This document shows positions 36,899-45,063 of a DNA stretch of 64,000 bases, piece by piece. The notes under the pieces are model-generated. The model had not been told where the DNA came from. It did no database searches and worked only from the letters and a program-made list of their open reading frames with translations. Numbering within the stretch: the first letter of the stretch is position 1; each line of letters starts with the position of its first letter. Both the position numbers and the translations under genes were made by a program. The stretch is from Azonexus hydrophilus DSM 23864 (GTDB lineage: Bacteria; Pseudomonadota; Gammaproteobacteria; Burkholderiales; Rhodocyclaceae). The stretch is taken from positions 248,001 through 312,000 of the forward strand of contig NZ_AUCE01000012.1 in the NCBI RefSeq assembly GCF_000429605.1, read 5' to 3'.

Positions 36899-37666
36899 AT
36901 GGAACTGCGCGTGCTCGGCTGCAGTGGGGGAATCGGCGGGGCAGCGCAGCGAACCACCGCCTTGCTGCTCGATCGCGACATCCTGATCGATGCGGGCAGC
37001 GGCGTCGGCGATCTGTCGATGGATGCCCTGTGCCGGATTGATCACGTCTGCCTGACCCACGCCCACCTCGATCACATCGCTTTCCTGCCGCTGCTGGTCG
37101 ATACCGTGGCCGGCATGCGGCAGACACCGTTGACGGTGCACGCGCCGGCGGATGTCATCGAAGCGCTGCAGCGGCATGTCTTCAACGGTACGATCTGGCC
37201 AGATTTTTCCCGTCTGCCAACGGCCGATGCGCCGTTCATGCGCTATCACGAACTCTCACCCGGGCAGGTCTTGCGCTTGGGTGATCGAAGCATTTTGCCC
37301 TTGCCGGTCGACCACTCGGTACCTGCCGTGGCCTATCGGATCGATTCCGGGCAGGCCAGCCTTGTCTTCTCCGGCGATACAGGGCCTTGCGATGCCTTCT
37401 GGCAGGCGGTCAACGCTATCGACAACCTGCGCATCCTGATCATCGAATGTGCTTTCCCGGATCGCGAACGTGATCTGGCCGTTCTTTCAAAACATTTTTG
37501 CCCGTCCATGCTGGCCGATGGGCTGGCAAAACTTGAACGAGCGTGCGATCTTTACATCACCCACCTGAAACCGGGGCAGGCCGAAGCCACCCTGGCCGAA
37601 GTCGAATCCTGTCTGGGTCATCTGGCGCCCCGCCGGCTGAGCAACGGACTGGTATTGACGTTTTGA
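36899..37666 (+). CDS. Metallo-beta-lactamase-fold phosphodiesterase-like protein
   Basis: A 255-residue MBL-fold hydrolase. THAHLDHIAF is the HxHxDH metal motif, SGDTGP gives the bridging Asp, and further metal ligands are VDHSVPAVAY and ITHLKP. The start ELRVLGCSGGIGG and this motif set resemble class II cyclic-nucleotide phosphodiesterases or RNase Z-like enzymes. It starts one base after the FHA gene stop. A cyclic-nucleotide substrate is inference. Confidence 0.85.
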   Translation: MELRVLGCSGGIGGAAQRTTALLLDRDILIDAGSGVGDLSMDALCRIDHVCLTHAHLDHIAFLPLLVDTVAGMRQTPLTVHAPADVIEALQRHVFNGTIWPDFSRLPTADAPFMRYHELSPGQVLRLGDRSILPLPVDHSVPAVAYRIDSGQASLVFSGDTGPCDAFWQAVNAIDNLRILIIECAFPDRERDLAVLSKHFCPSMLADGLAKLERACDLYITHLKPGQAEATLAEVESCLGHLAPRRLSNGLVLTF

Positions 37667-37685
37667 GCGACGCAGGAGAAGCGGA

Positions 37686-39272
37686 ATGCAAACCTTGAGT
37701 GACCTGTTTCATCGTCTCGAGCAGCTCAACGATATCGGCGTTTCACTTTCTGCCGAACGCGACATCCAGACCCTGCTGGAAAAAATCCTGCTCGCCGCCA
37801 AGGAAATCACCCGTGCCGATGGCGGCACCTTGTACCGTCTGTCTCCCGACGGACAACACCTGCAATTCAAGATCGTCCGTACCGACTCACTCGGCCTGGC
37901 GTTCGGCGGCGCCACCGGCAAACCGCTGACCGACAATTTTTCCGATCTGCCGCTGCATCATCCGGATGGCAGACCGAACGACAGCATGGTTGCCGCCCAT
38001 GCCGCCTTGTCGGGACGGACCATCAACATTGCCGACGCCTATGAAGCCGAAGGCTTCGATTTCTCCGGGACGCGCCGTTTCGACGCCCACACCGGTTACC
38101 GCTCGCGCTCCTTCCTGACCGTGCCGATGAAGGATCATGCCGGAGAAATCATCGGCGTCCTGCAACTGATCAATGCCATCGATCCGGCCACCGGTAAAGT
38201 CGATATATTCACGCAAGCCGATCAGCAACTGGCCGAGTCGCTGGCTTCACAAGCTGCCATCGCGCTGACCAACCGGCAACTGGTCGAACAACTGGAAACC
38301 CTGTTCGAATCCTTCATCCAGGTCATCAACTTGGCCATCGACGAAAAATCACCGCACACCGGCGGACACTGCCAGCGCGTGCCGGAACTGACGATGATGC
38401 TGGCCGATGCCGTCGACGCCATCGACGACGGCCCGCTCGCCGATTTCAAGCTCAGTGACAAGGATCGCTACGAACTGCGCATCGCTGCGCTGATGCACGA
38501 CTGCGGCAAGGTCACGACCCCGGTGCATGTCGTTGAAAAAGCCACCAAGCTGCAGACCATCTTCGACCGTATTGCGCTGGTCGATACGCGCTTCGAAGTC
38601 CTGCGCCGCGACGCCGAGATTCGTAAGCTGAAGTCAATCGTGACTGGAGCTGATAATGCCCAGGCCGAAGCCGAATACCAGGCTTTTTGCGCCCAGCTCG
38701 ATGCTGATCGGGAATTCCTGCGCCAGGCCAACAAGGGGGCCGAACGGATGCGCGACGAGGACCTAGCACGCATCCAGCAGATCGCTAGCGACTATCACTG
38801 GCGCAACCCGGCCGGCGAGGAAGTGCCGCTACTCGATGCCGACGAACTCGACAATCTCAGCATCCGTGCCGGTACCCTGACGGCGGCGGAACGGGAAATC
38901 ATCAATCACCACATCGTCGCCACCATCCGCATGCTGGAGCAGCTCCCCTGGCCCAAGCACCTGCAGAAAGTGCCCGAATACGCCGGCGGCCACCACGAAC
39001 GCATGGATGGAAAGGGCTATCCGAAAGGCCTGAAGCGCGAAGAAATGAGCCTGCCAGCCCGGATGATGGGCATCGCCGACATCTTCGAAGCCCTGACCGC
39101 CAAGGACCGCCCCTACAAGCAACCGATGAAGCTCTCCGAAGCCATGAAGATCATGGAAAACTTCCGCAGTAACGGTCACATCGACCCGGACCTGTTTGAC
39201 GCCTTCCTGCGGCAAGGGGTGCATCGCCGTTATGGGGAGACTTTTTTGGATCGGGGGCAGGTGGATTGTTGA
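37686..39272 (+). CDS. GAF-HD-GYP domain signalling protein
   Basis: A 528-residue protein. A GAF sensory domain (about 20-200) includes ITRADGGTLYRLSPDG and SFLTVPMKDHAGEIIGVLQLIN. The HD-GYP region starts SPHTGGHCQRVPEL, with His271-Asp272 in LMHDCGK, INHHI, and His436-His437-Glu438 in GGHHERMDGKGYP. The residues needed for c-di-GMP hydrolysis are present. The HD to HHE distance (~165 residues) is larger than usual because of a helical insert (NAQAEAEYQAFCAQ region). It closes the PP2C/FHA/MBL operon, suggesting shared control. Confidence 0.9.
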   Translation: MQTLSDLFHRLEQLNDIGVSLSAERDIQTLLEKILLAAKEITRADGGTLYRLSPDGQHLQFKIVRTDSLGLAFGGATGKPLTDNFSDLPLHHPDGRPNDSMVAAHAALSGRTINIADAYEAEGFDFSGTRRFDAHTGYRSRSFLTVPMKDHAGEIIGVLQLINAIDPATGKVDIFTQADQQLAESLASQAAIALTNRQLVEQLETLFESFIQVINLAIDEKSPHTGGHCQRVPELTMMLADAVDAIDDGPLADFKLSDKDRYELRIAALMHDCGKVTTPVHVVEKATKLQTIFDRIALVDTRFEVLRRDAEIRKLKSIVTGADNAQAEAEYQAFCAQLDADREFLRQANKGAERMRDEDLARIQQIASDYHWRNPAGEEVPLLDADELDNLSIRAGTLTAAEREIINHHIVATIRMLEQLPWPKHLQKVPEYAGGHHERMDGKGYPKGLKREEMSLPARMMGIADIFEALTAKDRPYKQPMKLSEAMKIMENFRSNGHIDPDLFDAFLRQGVHRRYGETFLDRGQVDC

Positions 39273-39288
39273 ATGCTGTTGGTCTCTT

Positions 39289-39302
39289 GGCCCGAAAATT
39301 GA
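39289..39302 (+). promoter_or_regulatory. Candidate sigma-54 promoter of first pilin
   Basis: TTGGCCCGAAAATTGAT (39288-39304) carries GG at -24 and, ten bases on, GA where GC is usual. It aligns base for base with the site upstream of the second pilin. The predicted start is about 18 bases before the ATG at 39332. Confidence 0.5.
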
Positions 39303-39320
39303 TTAATTAGTAGGTATTTA

Positions 39321-39331
39321 GGGGGGGGGGG
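39321..39331 (+). repeat. Homopolymer tract of eleven G directly before a pilin start codon
   Basis: Eleven consecutive G residues end at the base before the ATG at 39332. The tract occupies the place of the Shine-Dalgarno sequence and part of the short 5-prime leader. Tracts of this kind are prone to slipped-strand length change. Confidence 0.85.
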
Positions 39332-39691
39332 ATGGGGAGAATGCAAAGGGGCTTTTCACTGATCGAACTGATGGTTGTTGTGGCAATTATCGGAATTCTT
39401 GCAGCGATTGCTGTAACGCAATACCGCGCTTACATGATCCGTTCGGCAAATAATTCCTGCTTGATTGAGGCTAAGGGGCAGCTAAACAGTGCGCTTGCTG
39501 CTGCGGCGGCTCAGGATACAGGACTCCTGGCAGTCGCAACATGGGGGCGCTGTGATGTGCCTGCTGCCTGGCCTGCTACTTTGGCTGCAATAACTGCAGC
39601 AGTCAGCGCCAATAGCGTTGTTAATGTGACACCGCTGAACCCTGGCAATGCTGTGGTTGTATGCAATTTCGGTACGGGGCGCTGTCAGTAG
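39332..39691 (+). CDS. Type IV pilin, tandem copy 1 (downstream of G11 tract)
   Basis: A 119-residue prepilin. Starting at ATG 39332 gives a seven-residue leader (MGRMQRG) before [20 protein letters not shown], matching the leader length of copy 2; ATG 39341 would leave four residues. Mature Glu5 is present. Four cysteines (NNSC, GRCDVP, VVCNF, GRCQ) match copy 2. It is as short as the smallest type IV pilins. Both copies lack neighbouring pilus machinery, so they presumably use machinery encoded elsewhere. Confidence 0.85.
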   Translation: MGRMQRGFSLIELMVVVAIIGILAAIAVTQYRAYMIRSANNSCLIEAKGQLNSALAAAAAQDTGLLAVATWGRCDVPAAWPATLAAITAAVSANSVVNVTPLNPGNAVVVCNFGTGRCQ

Positions 39692-39808
39692 TTTTATGGT
39701 GACGCACTTTGTGCGTCGGTTCTGACAAAAATTGTCACATGTTTGGTTTGGTTTGATGCATGTGTTGAATTTTTGTTGATTTTTAAGAATAATTTTATGT
39801 GCTGGCTC

Positions 39809-39824
39809 TGGCACGAAAACTGTT
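39809..39824 (+). promoter_or_regulatory. Candidate sigma-54 promoter of second pilin
   Basis: TGGCACG (39809-39815) is a perfect -24 element; ten bases after its GG comes GT (39822-39823) instead of GC. The predicted start near 39835 leaves ~37 bases to the ATG. PilSR/sigma-54 control of pilin genes is well known in proteobacteria. Confidence 0.55.
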
Positions 39825-39871
39825 TTACTTTTCTCAGCGGTTTCCCGCCTATCCCAATAAAGGAGATTCAA

Positions 39872-40231
39872 ATGCAAAAAGCTCAACAAGGTTTTACCCT
39901 GATCGAACTGATGATCGTCGTGGCGATCATCGGCATTCTGGCTGCTATTGCTGTGCCGCAGTATCGCGATTACACGATTCGCACTGCCAACAATTCTTGC
40001 ATGATTGAAGCCAAGGGCATGATGAATGCGGCTGTTGCAGCCGCTTCTACCCAAGATGCCGCAATGTTGACGGCTGCGGCTTGGAGCCGTTGTGCAGTCC
40101 CGGCCGATTGGCCTACAACGCTTGCGACTATCACCGCAGCGGTTACCAACAATACCGTCGTTACCGTAACCCCGCAAGCTCCAGGAACGGGCACGATCGC
40201 CTGCAACTTTGGTGTTGGACGTTGTCAGTAA
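39872..40231 (+). CDS. Type IV pilin, tandem copy 2
   Basis: A 119-residue prepilin with leader MQKAQQG and [20 protein letters not shown]. It aligns with copy 1 over its whole length without gaps; roughly two thirds of residues are identical, including NNSC-IEAKG, the AWxxC site and CNFGxGRCQ end. AAGGAG at 39860-39865 is a strong ribosome site, unlike copy 1, so this copy is likely the constantly expressed one. A longer in-frame reading frame from 39743 has no pilin leader and is rejected. Confidence 0.9.
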   Translation: MQKAQQGFTLIELMIVVAIIGILAAIAVPQYRDYTIRTANNSCMIEAKGMMNAAVAAASTQDAAMLTAAAWSRCAVPADWPTTLATITAAVTNNTVVTVTPQAPGTGTIACNFGVGRCQ

Positions 40232-40293
40232 AACCTAGCAAATAGGATAAGTAGGGGGTAGGCCAAGTTTTCTAGTGCCCTTTCCCCTCCCAG

Positions 40294-40328
40294 AAGCTCG
40301 GTGGCTTAGCGGCCCCCGGGCTTTTTTA
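40294..40328 (+). terminator. Terminator after pilin pair
   Basis: AAGCTCGG (40294-40301) pairs with CCGGGCTT (40316-40323) with one G-T wobble, followed by a T-run. It lies between the pilin genes and the convergent CYTH-CHAD gene. Confidence 0.65.
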
Positions 40329-40347
40329 TTTTCCGTGAACGCAACCG

Positions 40348-41817
40348 TTAGTGCCGATTCGGGGCAGCCTTCAGCCACGCTGCCAACAAATCTGGCACCT
40401 GCCCAATCAGCAGCTCATGCCGCCCGGCAACCCAGCCATGCGCTGCTGTCGCGGATTTCTGGCCGAGGGCTTCGTTGATCAGCAGTTCGGCGGTGACCTG
40501 GTCGTTGATCAGGCCCAGGGCTTCTTGCAGCTTGGCCAGGGTGTTGAGGTAGGTTTTCATGCCGCGGGTCGGTAGCAGCGGGGTCATGAATTCCATGGCG
40601 TAGCGCAGTTTCTTGAAGCGCAGGCGCATGATGTGGCGTTGTTCTGGGTCGAGCGTGTCGTACTGTTCGGCCATCTTGCGCACGCTGCGGGTGTGGGCGG
40701 CGATGCGCTCGTCGGCGAAGCGCTTCAGCGGGATGTCGATGGTGTCGGTAAGTGCATGCACGGCGGCGGTGAATTCGACCATCAGGCGCGGGTATTCCTT
40801 GAGCGCCAGCAGGTGCTTGATGGCGTGGCGGTCGGATTTGACGCGGCGTCTGGCTTCGTTGCGCAGGCGGCGCAGGTCGTGGTTGTGCGGGAAGGCGGCG
40901 TGGATCGGGGGCAGGGTCTCTTCGAGGAAGACGTCCCAGTTGCGGGCGTCGCCCAGGGCGCCGGCCAGGGTTTGCCAGCTACGGCCGTAGGCGGCGACAA
41001 AGTCTTCCGGCAGGGCTGGGGCGAACAACTTGATGGCTGAGCGCAGGCGCCGCAGGGCGACGCGGGCCTGGTGGATGAACTCGGCTTCGCCGCCGGCCAG
41101 CAGACCTTCCTCGTTGCGCTGGAAGTGCTCGAGACACCCGAGGGCGATGGTGCGGAAGGCGGCCACTGGCGTTTGCCGGGCGTTGATCGGCAGGGGCTTG
41201 GCGCGAAATGCCTGGCGCGGTTCGTCGAGATAGAGCCGGTAGCCGCGTTCGGCCTTGCTGGCGACGGCCGGGTGCAGGTTGATCTGCGCTTGTAGTTGCC
41301 GGGTCAGGGCAAAGATGTCTTCGATGCGGCCGGAGACCAGTTCCAGTTCGACTTCGCAGATCGCTTCTCGACGACCCCGAGCCGCGATATGGCCGCGATC
41401 GAGCGCCATTTCGATGAGCGATTCACCGCACGGCAGCAGCCATGCCTGGCGCCGGAAATCGGTGGTGAATGCCGGTTCCAGTCGGTCGCGGTGTTGTTCG
41501 AGGAAATGTCGCAGTTCAGCGGCGTCCACATGGGCGAAGTCGAAGACGCCGGGAACAGCCGCCGTCTCCCATTCGTTGCGCACCGCCAGTCCGCCGCTGG
41601 CGGGCTCGGCGGATTTGACCGTGAGCAGCCATTCCCAGCCTTTCTTGCGAAAGCGCATGGCGACGCGGCGGGCGCGCAGATCGAGTTCCGGCGTGTCGTA
41701 ATAGGTGTTCAGCAGATGCTGCTTGCTGCTCGGCGTGCTGGTCAGCAGGGGATGGGCGAGCAGCTTGCGGACGGTTTTCGGGTCGAGGCGCAGCTTGAGT
41801 TCGATTTCAGTCGCCAT
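40348..41817 (-). CDS. CYTH-CHAD inorganic triphosphatase-like protein
   Basis: A 489-residue protein. The N-terminal CYTH domain begins EIELKLRL (the ExExK signature) and carries YYDTPELDLRARRVAMRFRKKG and CEVELEL, the acidic and basic residues of the triphosphate tunnel. From about residue 220 a CHAD domain follows with conserved histidines (IHQARVALRRLRSAIKLF; MRLRFKKLRYAMEF), known to associate with polyphosphate. It resembles E. coli YgiF. It is the last gene of the murJ-lapGD minus-strand run, four bases after lapD. Confidence 0.92.
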   Translation of the reverse strand: MATEIELKLRLDPKTVRKLLAHPLLTSTPSSKQHLLNTYYDTPELDLRARRVAMRFRKKGWEWLLTVKSAEPASGGLAVRNEWETAAVPGVFDFAHVDAAELRHFLEQHRDRLEPAFTTDFRRQAWLLPCGESLIEMALDRGHIAARGRREAICEVELELVSGRIEDIFALTRQLQAQINLHPAVASKAERGYRLYLDEPRQAFRAKPLPINARQTPVAAFRTIALGCLEHFQRNEEGLLAGGEAEFIHQARVALRRLRSAIKLFAPALPEDFVAAYGRSWQTLAGALGDARNWDVFLEETLPPIHAAFPHNHDLRRLRNEARRRVKSDRHAIKHLLALKEYPRLMVEFTAAVHALTDTIDIPLKRFADERIAAHTRSVRKMAEQYDTLDPEQRHIMRLRFKKLRYAMEFMTPLLPTRGMKTYLNTLAKLQEALGLINDQVTAELLINEALGQKSATAAHGWVAGRHELLIGQVPDLLAAWLKAAPNRH

Positions 41818-41821
41818 GCGT

Positions 41822-43735
41822 TCACACCCTCGGCACGGCCGGGCCGGTGGCGCCGTCGAAGCCCAGTTCGGGCAGCATGTCGAGTTCGTCCTGGGTTTGC
41901 ACGCCTTCGGCGATCACGGTCAGGCCGATGTTGTGGGCGATGCCGCACAGCCCCTTGAGGAAGGCCTGGTTGCCCGGCTGGCTGTCGATGGCGCGGATGA
42001 AGCTGCCGTCGACCTTGAGGTAATCCAGGCCGATATCGTGCAGGCGACCGATCTGGCTGAACTGGCGGCCGAAGTGCTCGATGCCGAGGCGGCAGCCGAG
42101 CGGGCGAATCAAGCCGGTGAAGGCGACGAATTCGTCAAAGTGCTGGAAGGCGCCAATTTCGGCAACTTCCAGCCAGAGCCGGGCGGCCAGTTCGCGGCGA
42201 TGGCCGAGCATGGCGTGCAGGCGCTGGCGGAAGTCGGCGTCGTAGATCGATTCGCCGGAGAGGTTCACGGCCACGGCCGGGAGGCCGAGGGCCAGGCGTT
42301 CGAGCGCAAGGTTGACGGCGGCCAGGTCGAGCTCGCTGGTCATCGCCAGGCGGGAGGCGACCGGCATGAAGCTGCCGGCGGCCAGCCATTCGCCATCCTC
42401 GGCGGCTTGCAGGCGCAGCGGGCATTCCAGGTGGAGCAGGGTGCCGCTGCTGTTGGCGACGGGGAATTCGATCAGGCGCAGGCGCTGCGTCTCGATGGCG
42501 CATTCGAGCACCTTCCGCCAGTCGGCGTTGTTGTTCGCGCACTGGGCGTCGTCGCTGTTGGCGCAACGCCAGCCCAGATTGCCTTCGCCCTCGGCCGAGG
42601 CAATCGCGGCATCGACGCGGGAGAGCAGGCTGGCCAGGCTTTCGCCGTGGCGATAGACGCCGCTGCCGATATGGCCGACGCCCTCGCCGTCGATCAGGCC
42701 GGCGGCGACCAGGTCGCGCAGCAGGGCCAGCAACTGGTCGGCGATCGGTGCCGGGTTGTCGTTGCCGGGCAGCAGCAGGGCGAAGTCGGCACCGTTGAGA
42801 CGGGCAGCAGCTGCGCCGGGCTGGGCGCTGGCATGGCTGGACAGATGGGCGCCGATCCGGCGCAGCAGTTCGTCGGCGCTGTCGCGGCCGAGGCGGCGAT
42901 TGACGCCAGCCAGGTCGGCCAGACGCAGCATGACCAGGCTGCCGTTGGGCGGTGCGTCGTCGTCATTGAGTGCCGACGCCAGTTGGTTCATGAAATAGGA
43001 ACGGTTGGCCAGCCCGGTCAGGCTGTCGAGGGTGGCTTCGCGGCGGACCTGTTCGAGGCGCGCGGCTTCTTCCTCGAACATGGCCTTGACCCGCGAGACC
43101 ATGGCATTCATTGCGCTGGCCAGGCTTTTCAGTTCCGGGGTGGTGGGTTCGTCGATGCGGATGAAGCGACGTTCGCTGATCGCCTGTGCCTGGCCAACCA
43201 CCGCGTCTAGCGGACGCTTGATGCGCAGCAGGATCTGCATGCCGATCAGCCCCATCAGCATACCGCCGCCGCCAAACCAGATGAGCAGCCGGAAGGCGCC
43301 GTTCCAAAGTTCGCCGTAGGCGAACTGGTTGTGGCTGACCAGCTCGACCGTGCCGAACTGGGTCCAGCCGTTGGTGACCTGCGCCGAGCCGGGGTGCGAT
43401 TCGATCGGGAACAGGCTGATGAACCAGGCCGGCACGCCACCGGCGGACGGCGGGCTGGTCTTTTCTATCATCGGCTTGCCGTCGGGGTCGATCACCCTGA
43501 CTTGGGCATACTGGCCGCTGTCGAAGACGGCGGCGACCTGCAGCTCGACGGTGATCGGGTCCTTGTCCAGTTGCGACATGGAGAGAGCCAGCGAAGCGGC
43601 GTTGTCGTTGTTCTTGATTGCCAGCTGCTGCTCAAGATAATCGCGGGCGGTCACCATGCTGACGATGAAGCTGCCGGCAAAGGCGATGATGGTGCTGGCG
43701 ATGACGGCGAGCCAGAGTTGTCGGAACAGGGACAT
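41822..43735 (-). CDS. lapD: LapD-like c-di-GMP receptor with degenerate GGDEF and EAL domains
   Basis: About 637 residues. The ATG at 43735 (MSLFRQLWLAVIAST) has GAGG nine bases upstream and matches the LapD N-terminus; an ATG six bases earlier is also open. Two membrane helices flank a LapD/MoxY periplasmic domain, then a HAMP segment (IKRPLDAVVGQAQAISERRF). The GGDEF site reads NGADF and the EAL motif reads ECPL, so both enzymatic sites appear inactive, as in LapD receptors. LapD binds c-di-GMP and sequesters LapG. It is paired with lapG just upstream. Confidence 0.9.
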   Translation of the reverse strand: MSLFRQLWLAVIASTIIAFAGSFIVSMVTARDYLEQQLAIKNNDNAASLALSMSQLDKDPITVELQVAAVFDSGQYAQVRVIDPDGKPMIEKTSPPSAGGVPAWFISLFPIESHPGSAQVTNGWTQFGTVELVSHNQFAYGELWNGAFRLLIWFGGGGMLMGLIGMQILLRIKRPLDAVVGQAQAISERRFIRIDEPTTPELKSLASAMNAMVSRVKAMFEEEAARLEQVRREATLDSLTGLANRSYFMNQLASALNDDDAPPNGSLVMLRLADLAGVNRRLGRDSADELLRRIGAHLSSHASAQPGAAAARLNGADFALLLPGNDNPAPIADQLLALLRDLVAAGLIDGEGVGHIGSGVYRHGESLASLLSRVDAAIASAEGEGNLGWRCANSDDAQCANNNADWRKVLECAIETQRLRLIEFPVANSSGTLLHLECPLRLQAAEDGEWLAAGSFMPVASRLAMTSELDLAAVNLALERLALGLPAVAVNLSGESIYDADFRQRLHAMLGHRRELAARLWLEVAEIGAFQHFDEFVAFTGLIRPLGCRLGIEHFGRQFSQIGRLHDIGLDYLKVDGSFIRAIDSQPGNQAFLKGLCGIAHNIGLTVIAEGVQTQDELDMLPELGFDGATGPAVPRV

Positions 43736-43746
43736 GGACATTTACC

Positions 43747-44406
43747 TCACTGAAAGCCTTCGGCGCGGGCACGGGCGAGCAGATCCTGCCAGCGGGAGAG
43801 GTTGCTCCTGCTGGTCTGGTTGCCGGTGCCTTGCCAGAGGCCTGCACTGTTGAAACTGAAAACCGGGGAAAGATCGTGCCGTTGCGATGCCGGCAGGATC
43901 TGCTTGTTCAGGTTGTCGAGAACCAGCGGATCGGCGTTGGGGCGCGGATAATAGGCGAGGACCATGTGCGCCTGCTGGATGCTGCCGCCGCCGGGCATGG
44001 CCTGGGTGGCACGGACGTACACCAGGCGCAGCTTGCTGACCGGGATGCCGAGTTCGAGCAGCGAGAAATACTTGGCGATGGAGAAATCCTCACAGTCGCC
44101 ACGGCGTTGGGCCATGGTTTCGAGTGGCGTGGCCCAGTAATCGGTCTGGCCCCACAACGAGAAATCGTCGTCGAAGGCGATGCGCTGGTTGATGAAGTCG
44201 TTGACCCGCCGGACCTGTTCCTGCTCGCTGCCGCCGCGGGCACTGCCGAGCATGCGGCGCCAGTCCTCGAACAGCGCCAGCGGCTCCTGGCCGTGGCGGG
44301 CGAGCAGCGTGTCCCTGAGACGTTCGAAATCCAGTCCGAACGCTGATCCCAGCCCGATCCATGCGAGCAGCAGCAGGGTGATCAGGCCGGGACGTGCGCT
44401 GGACAT
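43747..44406 (-). CDS. lapG: LapG-like periplasmic cysteine protease
   Basis: A 219-residue bacterial transglutaminase-like cysteine protease. It has an N-terminal signal (LITLLLLAWIGLGSAFG) and a visible triad: Cys105 in RRGDCEDFSIAKY, His147 in QQAHMVLAYY and Asp164 in LVLDNLN. LapG cleaves large RTX-type adhesins at a di-alanine site to release biofilm unless LapD holds it at high c-di-GMP. No LapA-type adhesin is encoded in the window. Confidence 0.92.
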   Translation of the reverse strand: MSSARPGLITLLLLAWIGLGSAFGLDFERLRDTLLARHGQEPLALFEDWRRMLGSARGGSEQEQVRRVNDFINQRIAFDDDFSLWGQTDYWATPLETMAQRRGDCEDFSIAKYFSLLELGIPVSKLRLVYVRATQAMPGGGSIQQAHMVLAYYPRPNADPLVLDNLNKQILPASQRHDLSPVFSFNSAGLWQGTGNQTSRSNLSRWQDLLARARAEGFQ

Positions 44407-44419
44407 GATGCCTTCCGGC

Positions 44420-45049
44420 TTATTCCGTCAGTGCCGGGTTGAGCGTGTAAGTCCCGGTCAGGCTGGCCTGGGCGAGAATGTGTCCGGCCATCGCGGCGCG
44501 GACTTCGGCGCCACCAAAACGGCCATCCAGCGGCAGGCGCTCGATATCGAGTGCATAGACGGTAAACACGTAGTGATGGACGATTTCGTCGTTCCACGGC
44601 GGGCAGGGGCCATCGTAGCCGTAGTAATCGCCGCTCATGTCGTGGTCGCCGGCAAACCACGCGGTGTAGTCGTTGATTCCCTGGCGGGCGCCGTGGGCGG
44701 CCGCGGGGCCGGATTTGCCCCGGGGCGTGACCTCGCTGCTGAACTCGCCTTCAGCGATGCTGCTGAGGCTGGCCGGCAGATCGACCAGTACCCAGTGGAA
44801 GAAATCGACGCGCGGCAGCGACGCTGGAACGGTTCGCCCTTCCTGATTGACGTCGTCGCCCTTGCTCGGCACGTCGGGGTCGTGACAGATGACGACGAAG
44901 GACTTGGCGCCTTCCGGAGCGCCCGACCAGGCCAGTTGCGGATTACGGTTGCTGCCCAGGCAGACATGCCGGGCGGGGTCCGGTGTGCAGAAGGAATAAT
45001 CGCCCGGAATGCGCTGGCCATCGGCAAAGCTGTTGCTGCTCAGTTGCAT
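44420..45049 (-). CDS. YbhB/YbcL family (PEBP-like) protein
   Basis: A 209-residue phosphatidylethanolamine-binding-like protein. The ATG at 45049 has GGAG upstream. The ligand-site motifs are visible: SKSFVVICHDPDVPS-type (here AKSFVVICHDPDVPSKGD), HWVLVDLPAS, NDYTAWFAGD with YGYDGPCPPWND and HHYVFTVYALD. YbhB/YbcL functions are poorly defined; no signal peptide is visible, so it is likely cytoplasmic. It sits between murJ and lapG in the same operon. Confidence 0.88.
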   Translation of the reverse strand: MQLSSNSFADGQRIPGDYSFCTPDPARHVCLGSNRNPQLAWSGAPEGAKSFVVICHDPDVPSKGDDVNQEGRTVPASLPRVDFFHWVLVDLPASLSSIAEGEFSSEVTPRGKSGPAAAHGARQGINDYTAWFAGDHDMSGDYYGYDGPCPPWNDEIVHHYVFTVYALDIERLPLDGRFGGAEVRAAMAGHILAQASLTGTYTLNPALTE

Positions 45050-45063
45050 GGTGAGTCTCCTGA

